Shown one piece after another: positions 17,265 to 26,262 of a DNA stretch of 64,000 bases. The stretch comes from Thiodiazotropha sp040506275 (lineage in GTDB: Bacteria > Pseudomonadota > Gammaproteobacteria > Chromatiales > Chromatiaceae): assembly GCA_040506275.1 (NCBI GenBank), contig JBEVXD010000008.1, positions 62,001-126,000 on the forward strand, given 5' to 3'. The notes beneath the pieces were generated by a model that was not told where the DNA came from, did no database searches, and saw only the letters and a list, made by a program, of their open reading frames with translations. The translations under genes and the position numbers were made by a program. Numbering within the stretch: the first letter of the stretch is position 1; each line of letters begins with the position of its first letter.

Positions 17265-18938
17265 TCAGGTGGCAGCTTTCTCAATCTGGCGAGTGATGTA
17301 CCACTGCTGGGCAATAGAGATGAGGTTGTTAACCACCCAGTAAAGTACCAAACCCGCCGGGAAGAAGGCGAAAAAGATGGTAAACACAAACGGCAGACTC
17401 ATCATGATTTTAGCCTGCATTGGATCTGGTGGTGCCGGATTGAGCTTCTGCTGAACGAACATGGAGACACCCATGGTCAATGGCAGAATAAAGTATGGAT
17501 CTTTCTCTGAGAGACTCTCTATCCATAAAATCCAAGGAGCATGACGCAACTCCACACTCTCCAGTAGCACCCAGTAGAGTGCGATAAATACCGGAATCTG
17601 TACCAAAATAGGCAAGCAGCCGCCTAATGGATTTATCTTCTCTTTTTTATACAGTTCCATCATGGCCTGCTGGAAACGCTGCTTATCATCCCCGTAACGA
17701 TCCTTAAGCGCTTGAACTCTGGGGGTAAACTTACGCATATTGGCCATAGATTTATAACTGGTCTCCGATAGTTTGAAGAACAGTGCTTTGATCAATATCG
17801 TCAGCAGGATGATCGCCCAGCCCCAGTTTCCAACCCAGTTATGGATTGTCTTGAGTAACCAGAAAATCGGCTTGGCGATAACTGTGAGCCAACCATAATC
17901 GACTGTCAGTTCCAAACCTTCAGCAATTTTTTCCAACTGATCCTGCAACTTTGGACCAATATAGAGCAGTCGACTGATCTCTTTAGTCTCACCTGGCGCT
18001 ACAGTGATGGAGGGTGAATAACTGCCTATCAGATATTTACCGCCGCTAAGTGCATTGGTGTAGTAGTGCTCAACCTGATCTTTGGGTGGAATCCAGGCAG
18101 TGAGAAAGTAGTGCTCGATCATAGCAAGCCAACCGCGATTAGATTCGACATCGAGCTTTTTCTTAGCCATATCATCGAAATCGACTTTCTCGTACTTGTC
18201 CTTGGGGTTGTAGAAAACGCCACCAGTATAGGTATAGGTAGTAAATCCACTGCCGTCGCTTTCAGGTTCAGCCCGCTGAATCTGCCCATAATCCCTGGCA
18301 GCCCAACTTTCGCCAGACTGATTTTCAATCAGATAGCTGACCTCAGTGACATAACTGCCCCTGGTCAGTTTGAACTGCTTGGTGACGGTAATGCCATCAC
18401 TGCTTTTCCATACCAGAGGAATGACTAACTCGTCCTCACCATCAGCCATCTCATAAACAGACAGCTCACTCTGAAAAATTGCATCGTGGTTTGGCGCTGT
18501 ACCATCTTCTGAACCAATCAGCCCGGATTGGGCAATATAGAGATTAGGACCCGATGGGGTTAACAGCTCAACCTTGATGTCCGGTGTTTCAAATGTATCT
18601 CTGTAATTCAGTAGATCGGCTCTCTGCACCGTACCGCCCAGAGTGGAGATCTCCAGGCTCAGCAGATCACTCACCACTTTGACAACTGTGGCATGCTGAG
18701 TCGAAACTGATCCACCCTGATTTGGCGTATTTGATGCGGCCTGAGGGAGATCCGCCTTCACTTCCGCAGTTGGAACACCGGTATCTGTTTCGCCTGTGGC
18801 AGTGGGTAAGTTGGCACCACCATTGGCCTGTTTGGTTTGCCTCTGAGCAGAGACTCCATAGTCCTCCTGCCAGGCTTGATATAACAGAAGGCCTATAAAG
18901 GCCAGGGTAAAAAAGAGAATCAGTCGTAGATTATCCAT
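17265..18938 (-). CDS. yidC: Membrane protein insertase YidC
   Basis: Inserts and folds inner-membrane proteins, alone or with SecYEG. It is 557 residues: an N-terminal membrane anchor (LRLILFFTLAFIGLLLYQAW), a large periplasmic domain to about residue 340, then the conserved five-helix core with the cytoplasmic hairpin (MANMRKFTPRVQALKDRYGDD). The size fits gammaproteobacterial YidC. The start overlaps the end of yidD by 8 bases. Confidence 0.98.
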   Translation of the reverse strand: MDNLRLILFFTLAFIGLLLYQAWQEDYGVSAQRQTKQANGGANLPTATGETDTGVPTAEVKADLPQAASNTPNQGGSVSTQHATVVKVVSDLLSLEISTLGGTVQRADLLNYRDTFETPDIKVELLTPSGPNLYIAQSGLIGSEDGTAPNHDAIFQSELSVYEMADGEDELVIPLVWKSSDGITVTKQFKLTRGSYVTEVSYLIENQSGESWAARDYGQIQRAEPESDGSGFTTYTYTGGVFYNPKDKYEKVDFDDMAKKKLDVESNRGWLAMIEHYFLTAWIPPKDQVEHYYTNALSGGKYLIGSYSPSITVAPGETKEISRLLYIGPKLQDQLEKIAEGLELTVDYGWLTVIAKPIFWLLKTIHNWVGNWGWAIILLTILIKALFFKLSETSYKSMANMRKFTPRVQALKDRYGDDKQRFQQAMMELYKKEKINPLGGCLPILVQIPVFIALYWVLLESVELRHAPWILWIESLSEKDPYFILPLTMGVSMFVQQKLNPAPPDPMQAKIMMSLPFVFTIFFAFFPAGLVLYWVVNNLISIAQQWYITRQIEKAAT

Positions 18939-19167
18939 TTAACTGCTTTTTTTGAGGTTCAGGTACCGGGTCAACCCCACCTTCATGCCAGGGATGACAA
19001 CGTGAAATTCGTTTAAGAGAGAGCCAGAAACCGCGCAACGCCCCATGCTTTTCAACTGCCTCCAGAGAGTAAGCTGAACAAGTAGGGTAGAAACGGCAGT
19101 GCTGGCCGACAAAGGGGCTTAGTATAGTTTGATAGAGCCTGATCACAAAGATCATTATTTGGCGCAT
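18931..19167 (-). CDS. yidD: Membrane protein insertion efficiency factor YidD
   Basis: A 78-residue protein with the family motifs YQTILSPFVGQHCRFYPTCSAYSLEA and RISRCHPWHEGGVDPVP. It acts at the membrane to help YidC-dependent insertion. It overlaps rnpA upstream by 13 bases and yidC downstream by 8 bases, the classical rpmH-rnpA-yidD-yidC arrangement. Confidence 0.96.
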   Translation of the reverse strand: MRQIMIFVIRLYQTILSPFVGQHCRFYPTCSAYSLEAVEKHGALRGFWLSLKRISRCHPWHEGGVDPVPEPQKKQLNG

Positions 19168-19517
19168 AGCTCTGCAATCCTAAACCAATGCTGCTGTAGT
19201 GAATTGAAACATCGCTTGTTATCCGCAATTGCCGCGCCGTGTCTGGCAACAACAACCAAGTCCAATCCAGTCAAAACTTCCTGATTATGTCTGAAGCTTT
19301 CGCGAATCATACGCTTGATACGGTTTCTGTCCACTGCTTTTCGACAATGTTTTTTCGCAACAGCCAGACCCAAGCGTGCATGAAGGCCTCTGTTAGGATT
19401 TGCCAATACAAGAAAGTGACGATCACTGGAGCGTCGACCTTCACTAAAAACCCGACGAAATTCGTCGGGTTTTAACAATCTACGACTGCGGGGGAAGGCC
19501 CCTTCAGATCTTGGCAA
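19155..19517 (-). CDS. rnpA: Ribonuclease P protein component
   Basis: Protein subunit of RNase P, which matures tRNA 5' ends. It is 120 residues with the conserved FPRSRRLLKPDEFRRVF start and the RNR-type motif AVDRNRIKRMIRESFR. The start is a TTG at 19517 with an AAAGG ribosome site six bases upstream; no in-frame ATG is close. The gene is 11 bases downstream of rpmH, probably co-transcribed. Confidence 0.95.
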   Translation of the reverse strand: MPRSEGAFPRSRRLLKPDEFRRVFSEGRRSSDRHFLVLANPNRGLHARLGLAVAKKHCRKAVDRNRIKRMIRESFRHNQEVLTGLDLVVVARHGAAIADNKRCFNSLQQHWFRIAELCAK

Positions 19518-19528
19518 TGAACCTTTGC

Positions 19529-19663
19529 TCAGAGAGCAATGCGAGCACGACCTTTGGCACGTCTTGCTTTAAGCACTTTGCGGCCGTTACGTGTAGCCAT
19601 ACGCGCACGGAAACCATGAGTACGGGCTCTTTTAAGATTGCTGGGCTGAAATGTTCTTTTCAT
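19529..19663 (-). CDS. rpmH: 50S ribosomal protein L34
   Basis: A 44-residue basic protein read on the reverse strand from an ATG at 19663: it begins MKRTFQPSNLKRARTHGFRA and ends AKGRARIAL, an almost invariant L34 sequence. It is divergent from dnaA across a 258-base region. Confidence 0.98.
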   Translation of the reverse strand: MKRTFQPSNLKRARTHGFRARMATRNGRKVLKARRAKGRARIAL

Positions 19664-19921
19664 AGCTGCTTACCGGTAAATCCGCCAATGAATTATGGAC
19701 GAAAAAAGGACGCGTAGACTAGTCTGAAAAGACATGCTTTGTCAATAGAGAATAGAATAAATTACAAAAGATAAATTCAATTATAACTGTGGATAACTCT
19801 GGCGACCAAGAGTAGACTTGCATACCTTGAACCGAATCAGGCGGTATTACAAACCACTGCTTGTGCTCTCGGAACAACCTTCGACCTAAACACCAAGCTG
19901 ATATAAGACCATCGCTGGAGA
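19664..19921. promoter_or_regulatory. rpmH-dnaA divergent region with one DnaA box
   Basis: A 258-base spacer that should carry the leftward rpmH operon promoter and the rightward dnaA promoter. One perfect DnaA box (TGTGGATAA, 19788-19796, reverse orientation) suggests autoregulation of dnaA. A single box and a modest AT-rich stretch (19741-19787) make it a weaker origin candidate than the dnaA-dnaN spacer. Confidence 0.65.
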
Positions 19922-21265
19922 GTGAAATTGGACCTTTGGCACCGCTGCACTGAGCACCTGGAGCAAGTACTCTCACCACAGCAATACAACACTTGGATTA
20001 GGCCACTGCAAATTATCGAAGAGCCTCAACTACTGAGACTTCTCGCACCAAACAGATTTGTCCTCGACTGGGTTCGTAACCACTACCTGGATGTCATACA
20101 GAATCACCTCAATATTGTTTGCAATGGAGAGGCGCCTAAGATCATGGTTGAAATAGGTTCTAAATCACGACCTCAGAAAAGACAGCCCATTCCACCGCCT
20201 CAACCTATCACAGTAACCTCCGGGGGAGACAATACTTCACCGATTCAAAGCAATCTTAACCAAAATTTTATTTTCGATACTTTTGTTGAAGGTAAGTCCA
20301 ATCAGATTGCTAGAGCCGCCTCCATGCAGATTGGTGAGAATCCTGGAAAGGCCTACAACCCTCTCTTTATATATGGTGGGGTGGGCTTGGGTAAAACCCA
20401 TTTGATGCACGCTGTGGGCAACATGATGCTGAAGAGGAATCCACAGGCTCGGGTTGTCTATCTCCACTCTGAACGATTTGTTGCTGAGATGGTAAAAGCT
20501 CTACAGCACAACACCATCGATCAGTTCAAAAAGAAATATCGCTCGGTAAATGCACTACTTATCGATGATATTCAATTTTTCGCTGGCAAAGAACGATCAC
20601 AGGAAGAGTTCTTCCACACCTTCAATGCTCTTTTTGAGTCACAGCAGCAGATTATTCTCTCCAGTGACAGGTTCCCAAAAGAGGTAACAGGATTGGAAGA
20701 GCGTCTTAAATCCAGATTTGGCTGGGGTCTTACCGTCGCAATAGAACCACCTGATCTGGAAACAAGAGTGGCAATACTACAAAGCAAGGCGCTACAGTTA
20801 AACGCTGAATTACCCAACGAAGTCGCCTTCTTTATGGGTAAACGTATCAGATCAAACATTAGAGAGCTCGAAGGTGCATTGAGACGCGTCATTGCAAACT
20901 CCACCTTCACAGGTCGAGACATCAATCTTGATTTTGCAAAAAATGCACTTCGGGATATGTTGGCCGCTCATGATAAACAGATCACCATAGAGAATATTCA
21001 AAAGACTGTTGCTGAATATTTTCAGATCAGAACCTCGGACTTGGTCTCTTCAAAACGAAGCCGATCTATTGCACGACCTAGACAGATAGCAATGACTCTG
21101 GCAAAAGAGTTGACCAACCACAGTCTCCCGGAAATAGGCAGTGCGTTTGGTGGCAGAGACCACACCACTGTTATACATGCCAATCGCAAGGTTAAAGAGT
21201 TGAGGGAGAGTGACCCGAGAATTTCAGAAGATTATTCCAACCTGTTAAGAACCCTAAGTAGTTAA
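19922..21265 (+). CDS. dnaA: Chromosomal replication initiator protein DnaA
   Basis: Initiator ATPase that binds DnaA boxes and opens oriC. About 447 residues: domain I (DLWHRCTEHLEQVLSPQQYN, TWIRPL), a linker, an AAA+ domain with Walker A GGVGLGKTHL and Walker B ALLIDDIQFF, and domain IV with the DNA-binding signature (GGRDHTTVIHA). The first possible start is GTG at 19922, but its GGAG is only one base away. A TTG at 19928 has the same GGAG seven bases upstream and gives MDLWHRC, so it may be the true start. No ATG is available. Confidence 0.98.
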   Translation: MKLDLWHRCTEHLEQVLSPQQYNTWIRPLQIIEEPQLLRLLAPNRFVLDWVRNHYLDVIQNHLNIVCNGEAPKIMVEIGSKSRPQKRQPIPPPQPITVTSGGDNTSPIQSNLNQNFIFDTFVEGKSNQIARAASMQIGENPGKAYNPLFIYGGVGLGKTHLMHAVGNMMLKRNPQARVVYLHSERFVAEMVKALQHNTIDQFKKKYRSVNALLIDDIQFFAGKERSQEEFFHTFNALFESQQQIILSSDRFPKEVTGLEERLKSRFGWGLTVAIEPPDLETRVAILQSKALQLNAELPNEVAFFMGKRIRSNIRELEGALRRVIANSTFTGRDINLDFAKNALRDMLAAHDKQITIENIQKTVAEYFQIRTSDLVSSKRSRSIARPRQIAMTLAKELTNHSLPEIGSAFGGRDHTTVIHANRKVKELRESDPRISEDYSNLLRTLSS

Positions 21266-21493
21266 TGTGGATAAATTGTTAAGAAAATCAGCTAATATAA
21301 AAATCCAACTTTATCCACAAACCATCAACACTTATTCAGCAGGTTTAGAGTAGGCTCATACATATGAAAAAACATGAAAAAATACATATAAATCAAGAAG
21401 ATATAAACAATCAATCTAGATATCAACAGGCCTAATAATAATAACAGGTCTATATATCTTAAAAGATAATTAATAAGATGCTGAGTGGATAAC
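21266..21493. other. Probable chromosomal origin of replication (oriC)
   Basis: The dnaA-dnaN spacer holds two perfect DnaA boxes facing each other (TGTGGATAA at 21266-21274 and TTATCCACA at 21311-21319). A third with one mismatch (AGTGGATAA, 21484-21492) abuts dnaN. Between boxes two and three lies about 120 bases of very AT-rich DNA (21357-21480), a good duplex-unwinding candidate. Gene orientation mostly switches across dnaA. The rpmH-dnaA spacer has only one box. The assignment is inferred, not proven. Confidence 0.75.
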
Positions 21494-22594
21494 ATGAAAA
21501 TTAGCACCAATCGGGAAAACCTGCTTGCACCACTACAGAAAATTGCTGGTGTTGTCGAAAGAAGACAAACCCTACCTATACTGGCAAATATTCTGGTAAA
21601 CGCTAACAACGGTCAGTTGAATCTAACAGCAACTGATCTTGAAGTTGAACTGAAAACGCAAACTGATGCGGAATGTGATGGTGATGCAGACTTCACAATA
21701 CCAGCAAGAAAACTACTGGACATATGTAAGGCACTTCCGGAATCAGCACCAGTTACTCTTGATATCTCTGAAGACAAGGTAAAGCTTCAATCAGGTAGAA
21801 GCCGATTTTCACTTAGTGTACTACCTGCACAAGATTATCCGGTTATAGAGCCAACACCGAGCAGTACAGTTTTTTCAATCAAAGAGTCTGTACTCAACGT
21901 TCTAATTGAAAACACACAATTTGCAATGGCGCAGCAGGATGTACGCTACTACCTGAATGGAATGTTACTCGAGCTAACTGCTGGAGATATCAGAACAGTA
22001 GCTACCGATGGTCATAGATTGGCAATGAGTCAATCACTCAAAACGATTGATGAAAAAACTAATCTACAAGTTATTCTACCTCGTAAGGCAGTGATAGAAC
22101 TCAGTCGGCTATTAAGTGATAGTGAAGAAGAGATCAAAGTAGAACTCAGTAACAGCTACATAAAAGTTCTTTTCGAAAAGACAGTATTTACCTCAAAACT
22201 GATAGATGGAAGATTTCCTGAATACCAAAGAGTAATGCCTTCAGGCTCAGACAAAGAAGTTGAAGCTGAAAAGAGTTCTATCAAGCAGTCTCTAACAAGG
22301 GCTTCAATACTATCCAATGAAAAGTATCGTGGAATAAGATTTCATCTAAAACCAAACTTACTGGAACTCCAGGCTCATAATCCTGAGCAGGAAGAGTCAG
22401 AAGAAGAGCTTGAGGTAACATATGAAGGTGAAGAGTTAAAAATTGGTTTTAATGTCGGATATCTTCTCGATGCAATATCTGCAATTAAAGAAGAGACCAT
22501 AATCATAGAGCTAAAGGATACAAATAGTAGCGCTCTCATATATGGTAAAAACAACCAAGACAGTAAGTATGTCGTGATGCCAATGAGAATTTAG
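21494..22594 (+). CDS. dnaN: DNA polymerase III beta subunit (sliding clamp)
   Basis: Ring-shaped processivity clamp for DNA polymerase III. It is 366 residues from the ATG at 21494 (MKISTNRENLLAPLQKIAGV), matching the family start; a GTG three codons upstream is possible but unneeded. Three repeated clamp domains are recognisable (RRQTLPILANILV; VRYYLNGMLLEL; YVVMPMRI at the end). Downstream, recF follows after 50 bases. Confidence 0.98.
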   Translation: MKISTNRENLLAPLQKIAGVVERRQTLPILANILVNANNGQLNLTATDLEVELKTQTDAECDGDADFTIPARKLLDICKALPESAPVTLDISEDKVKLQSGRSRFSLSVLPAQDYPVIEPTPSSTVFSIKESVLNVLIENTQFAMAQQDVRYYLNGMLLELTAGDIRTVATDGHRLAMSQSLKTIDEKTNLQVILPRKAVIELSRLLSDSEEEIKVELSNSYIKVLFEKTVFTSKLIDGRFPEYQRVMPSGSDKEVEAEKSSIKQSLTRASILSNEKYRGIRFHLKPNLLELQAHNPEQEESEEELEVTYEGEELKIGFNVGYLLDAISAIKEETIIIELKDTNSSALIYGKNNQDSKYVVMPMRI

Positions 22595-22644
22595 AAGGCA
22601 AAACACTTAGACTGACTTTATTCACTTACTGCATTTTTTAAAAA

Positions 22645-23715
22645 TTGCACCTGGTTAAGCTTAAGATAAACAATCTCCGCAACATAAAAAGTGCGGAGAT
22701 TCACCCTGGATCAAAAATTAATTTCATCCTCGGTAATAATGGTGCTGGCAAAACAACCCTCCTCGAATCAATCTACCTCCTTGCTAGAGCAAAGTCATTT
22801 AGACAAAGTAAGAATCGTAATCTTATCTCTGATACAGAATCAGAACTTATAATCTATGCAGAAATAGAGCGTGACAATGCAACTCAGAATAGAATTGGAT
22901 TAAGTAAGAGAAAAGATAAAACATCAGTACGTAAAGATGGAAAGAATATAGTACGTCTCTCAGATCTAGCCATTACAATTCCACTCACAATTATCACCCC
23001 TAATATACAACGCATTGTAGAAGAAGGGCCTGCCCATCGACGAAAATTACTAAACTGGGGATTGTTCCACGTGGAACAATCCTACGGAAAATTAGCTCAG
23101 AGGTATAAAAAAACAATAGATCAGAGGAACAGCGCACTTAGCAAAAATAGAAAAGAGCTACCAATTTGGACCAAACAACTCGCAGTAATTGGAGAAGAAC
23201 TCAACCAACTCCAACAATCGTATTTATTAAAATGGAATAATTGTCTTAATAAAATCACAAAACATCACAGCTCAGAGCAAAAGTTTAAACTAGAAATGGT
23301 TAATGGATGGAAGAGAGGTATGAGCCTACTAGAAGCATTGGAGGAGCAAACATCTTCTGATATGGAAAGGGGTTTTACTACTGCTGGTCCTCACAGGTTG
23401 GACATAAGGATTACAGTTGAGGATCGACTGACAAAGAATTATTTCTCGAGAGGGCAGAACAAGATACTTGCTTTAAATATGATGCTTGCTCAAGCAATGC
23501 TATTGAAAGAAGAAAATAGGGAAACACCAATTCTACTAGTCGATGATTTCCAATCCGAGCTAGATTCTGACCACTACAATCAGGTGCTAGATTTGATGAG
23601 CCACATAAACGTGCAAACCTTTATCACATCTCTTGATAGTAGAACCTGTGATCAATTTACAGATGATGAGGTTAATATGTTCCACGTGGAACATGGATCT
23701 ATCATAGAGTGTTAA
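22645..23715 (+). CDS. recF: DNA replication and repair protein RecF
   Basis: SMC-like ATPase of the RecFOR pathway that loads RecA on gapped DNA. It is 356 residues with Walker A GNNGAGKTTLLES, the signature region FTTAGPHRLD and Walker B ILLVDDFQSELD. The only start in a sensible place is a TTG at 22645 (LHLVKLKINNLRNI), with no clear ribosome site, so expression may be low or coupled to dnaN. Two perfect parS palindromes lie inside the gene, encoding LFHVEQ (mid-gene) and MFHVEH near the C terminus. Confidence 0.96.
   Translation: MHLVKLKINNLRNIKSAEIHPGSKINFILGNNGAGKTTLLESIYLLARAKSFRQSKNRNLISDTESELIIYAEIERDNATQNRIGLSKRKDKTSVRKDGKNIVRLSDLAITIPLTIITPNIQRIVEEGPAHRRKLLNWGLFHVEQSYGKLAQRYKKTIDQRNSALSKNRKELPIWTKQLAVIGEELNQLQQSYLLKWNNCLNKITKHHSSEQKFKLEMVNGWKRGMSLLEALEEQTSSDMERGFTTAGPHRLDIRITVEDRLTKNYFSRGQNKILALNMMLAQAMLLKEENRETPILLVDDFQSELDSDHYNQVLDLMSHINVQTFITSLDSRTCDQFTDDEVNMFHVEHGSIIEC
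23063..23078. promoter_or_regulatory. parS site 1 (ParB binding)
   Basis: A perfect 16-base palindrome TGTTCCACGTGGAACA, identical to the bacterial chromosomal parS consensus. It lies within recF over codons for the conserved WGLFHVEQ region. Confidence 0.93.
23678..23693. promoter_or_regulatory. parS site 2 (ParB binding)
   Basis: A second perfect copy of TGTTCCACGTGGAACA, 615 bases from the first, near the 3' end of recF over codons for MFHVEH. Here the protein sequence is not conserved in the family, so selection for the DNA site is likely. Confidence 0.93.
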
Positions 23716-23792
23716 ATCAGTCGTATCTCGACTGAAAGTGTAGGTATAATAGCCGATTGCAGTCTGCACGGGTTCTCTCTACGGAAAAATTA

Positions 23793-26198
23793 ATGAGTTA
23801 CGATTCCTCGAATATTAAAGTGTTGAAGGGTTTGGATGCAGTAAGAAAGCGTCCTGGTATGTACATCGGTGATACAGATGATGGTACAGGTCTTCACCAT
23901 ATGGTATTCGAAGTTGTCGATAACTCGATAGACGAGGCACTCGCAGGATACTGTAATGAAATTAAGGTGACTATCCACTCTGATCAACGAGTAACCGTTA
24001 GTGATAACGGACGTGGCATCCCTGTTGATGAGCACCCTGAGGAGAAAAGATCCGCTGCAGAGGTCATTATGACAGTGCTGCATGCTGGTGGTAAGTTTGA
24101 CGATAACTCCTACAAGGTATCTGGCGGACTACATGGTGTTGGTGTATCTGTTGTTAATGCACTATCAGAAGAGTTGAAATTAAAGATTCGACGGCAAGGA
24201 AAGGTTTGGGAGCAGACCTATCAGCATGGTGTTCCTGTATCTGATTTGAAAGAGACAGGTGAAACACAGAAGAGTGGCACCAGTGTGACATTTTTTCCCA
24301 GTAGCAAAACCTTTAGCAATATTGAATTTCACTACGATATTTTGGCAAAAAGGCTACGTGAACTCTCCTTTCTTAACTCAGGTATAAAAATTCATCTGAA
24401 AGAAGAGGCTACTGGAAGAGAGGATATCTTTGAATATATCGGTGGTATTCTTGCTTTTGTAGAGCATTTGAATCGGAATAAATCGCCACTTCATGAGCAG
24501 GTTTTCAGCTTTTCGGATGAGAGAAATGACATTGTTGTTGAGATAGCAATGCAGTGGAACGAGTCTTATCAGGAGAGCATTTTCTGCTATACCAATAATA
24601 TTCCTCAGCGTGACGGCGGTACTCATCTTGCTGGTTTTCGTGCTGCACTCACAAGAACTTTGAACCAATATATCGAACAGTCAGGACTTTCCAAAAAACA
24701 GAAAGTAAATACCGCAGGTGATGATGCCCGTGAAGGGCTGACCGCTGTATTGTCTGTGAAGGTTCCCGATCCTAAATTTTCATCTCAAACGAAAGATAAG
24801 CTTGTCTCCTCTGAAGTTAAGGGTGTTGTAGAAAATCTACTTTCTGACAATTTGAGTGATTTCCTTCTTGAAAATCCTGGTGAAGCTAAGAGCATTGCTG
24901 GGAAAATGATTGATGCTGCTCGTGCCCGTGAAGCAGCTCGCAAGGCCAGAGAGATGACCCGCAGAAAGGGTGCTCTGGATATAGCCGGTTTGCCTGGTAA
25001 GTTGGCAGATTGCCAGGAAAAGGATCCTGCTCTATCTGAACTCTACCTGGTGGAGGGTGATTCTGCTGGTGGATCTGCAAAGCAGGGTAGGGATAGGAAG
25101 TTTCAGGCTATTCTTCCTTTGAAAGGTAAAATATTGAATGTCGAAAAAGCCCGCTTTGACAAGATGCTATCTTCTGCAGAAGTAGGAACCTTGATTACTG
25201 CATTGGGCTGTGGAATTGGTAGAGAAGAGTTCAATCCTGATAAATTGCGTTATCACCGCATTATCATCATGACAGATGCTGATGTGGATGGTGCCCATAT
25301 CAGAACTCTGTTACTTACCTTTTTCTATCGTCAGATGCCTGAGTTAATAGATCGTGGACATGTCTATATTGCTCAGCCGCCACTGTACAAAATAAAGAAG
25401 GGTAAGCAAGAGCAGTATTTGAAAGACGATCAGGATCTGAATAATTATTTTCTTCAATCAGCTCTCGATAACGCCTCACTGATTGTAACCAACGGAGCAC
25501 CGCCACTATCAGGTGAGAGTCTTGAGAACATGGCAAGATCATTTTTGATGGTAATGGCAAGTATTAATCGTCTATCCCTTCGTTATGATGCTGACCTGCT
25601 GGAAAAGTTGATCTACATGCCGAAGCTCGAAGAGAAGGTGATTGAAGAGCAGAAAGATATCGACACCTGGATCAAAGAGCTTGAATCAAGACTAAATACT
25701 GATCTTGGAATTTCTGAGTCATGTACTTTGCAAAAGGTAGATGAAAGTGACGGCGACGACGCTGGTTTGCTTCTGGTCAGAAAAGTCCATGGCATCGGCA
25801 ATGAACATTTTATTCCATTCGATTTTTTCAACAGCGTTGAATATAGGAAAATTGTAGAGTTAGGGGCACAGCTGCACGATTTGCTGAGTGACGATGCTGT
25901 TATAAAAAGAGGCGAAAAGGAACAACCGGTCAATAGTTTCAAGCAGGCACTTAATTGGTTGATGGATGATGCAAAACGAGGCCAGCATGTTCAACGCTAC
26001 AAAGGCTTGGGTGAGATGAATCCTGAGCAGCTTTGGGAGACAACGATGAACGCTGAATCACGCCGTCTTCTGCAGGTGAGCATAGAGGATGCAGTCGCTG
26101 CTGATCAGATCTTTGCAACCCTGATGGGTGACCAGGTTGAGCCGCGCCGCGACTTTATCGAAACGCATGCGCTAACTGTAGAGAATCTGGACGTTTAG
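23793..26198 (+). CDS. gyrB: DNA gyrase subunit B
   Basis: ATPase subunit of gyrase, which introduces negative supercoils. It is 801 residues from ATG 23793 (MSYDSSNIKVLKGLDAVRKR), preceded by a GGAAAAA ribosome site. It has a GHKL ATPase domain (EVVDNSIDEALAGYC, DNGRGIPVD, GLHGVGVSVVNALS), a transducer, a TOPRIM domain with EGDSAGGSAKQGRDR and DADVDGAHIRTLLL, and the gammaproteobacterial insert before the C-terminal QRYKGLGEMNPEQLWETTM. It is 77 bases after recF. Confidence 0.98.
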   Translation: MSYDSSNIKVLKGLDAVRKRPGMYIGDTDDGTGLHHMVFEVVDNSIDEALAGYCNEIKVTIHSDQRVTVSDNGRGIPVDEHPEEKRSAAEVIMTVLHAGGKFDDNSYKVSGGLHGVGVSVVNALSEELKLKIRRQGKVWEQTYQHGVPVSDLKETGETQKSGTSVTFFPSSKTFSNIEFHYDILAKRLRELSFLNSGIKIHLKEEATGREDIFEYIGGILAFVEHLNRNKSPLHEQVFSFSDERNDIVVEIAMQWNESYQESIFCYTNNIPQRDGGTHLAGFRAALTRTLNQYIEQSGLSKKQKVNTAGDDAREGLTAVLSVKVPDPKFSSQTKDKLVSSEVKGVVENLLSDNLSDFLLENPGEAKSIAGKMIDAARAREAARKAREMTRRKGALDIAGLPGKLADCQEKDPALSELYLVEGDSAGGSAKQGRDRKFQAILPLKGKILNVEKARFDKMLSSAEVGTLITALGCGIGREEFNPDKLRYHRIIIMTDADVDGAHIRTLLLTFFYRQMPELIDRGHVYIAQPPLYKIKKGKQEQYLKDDQDLNNYFLQSALDNASLIVTNGAPPLSGESLENMARSFLMVMASINRLSLRYDADLLEKLIYMPKLEEKVIEEQKDIDTWIKELESRLNTDLGISESCTLQKVDESDGDDAGLLLVRKVHGIGNEHFIPFDFFNSVEYRKIVELGAQLHDLLSDDAVIKRGEKEQPVNSFKQALNWLMDDAKRGQHVQRYKGLGEMNPEQLWETTMNAESRRLLQVSIEDAVAADQIFATLMGDQVEPRRDFIETHALTVENLDV

Positions 26199-26211
26199 GG
26201 TATGTATATCA

Positions 26212-26242
26212 ACGTAAGTTAGTGAGTACCCACTAACTTATA
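26212..26242. terminator. Convergent hairpin between gyrB and plsC
   Basis: A TAAGTTAGTG stem pairs with CACTAACTTA across a six-base loop. It sits between two convergent genes, 15 bases past the gyrB stop and 20 before the plsC stop. There is no strong T run, so termination is only probable. Confidence 0.5.
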
Positions 26243-26262
26243 ACATACTGATTTATATGCTT

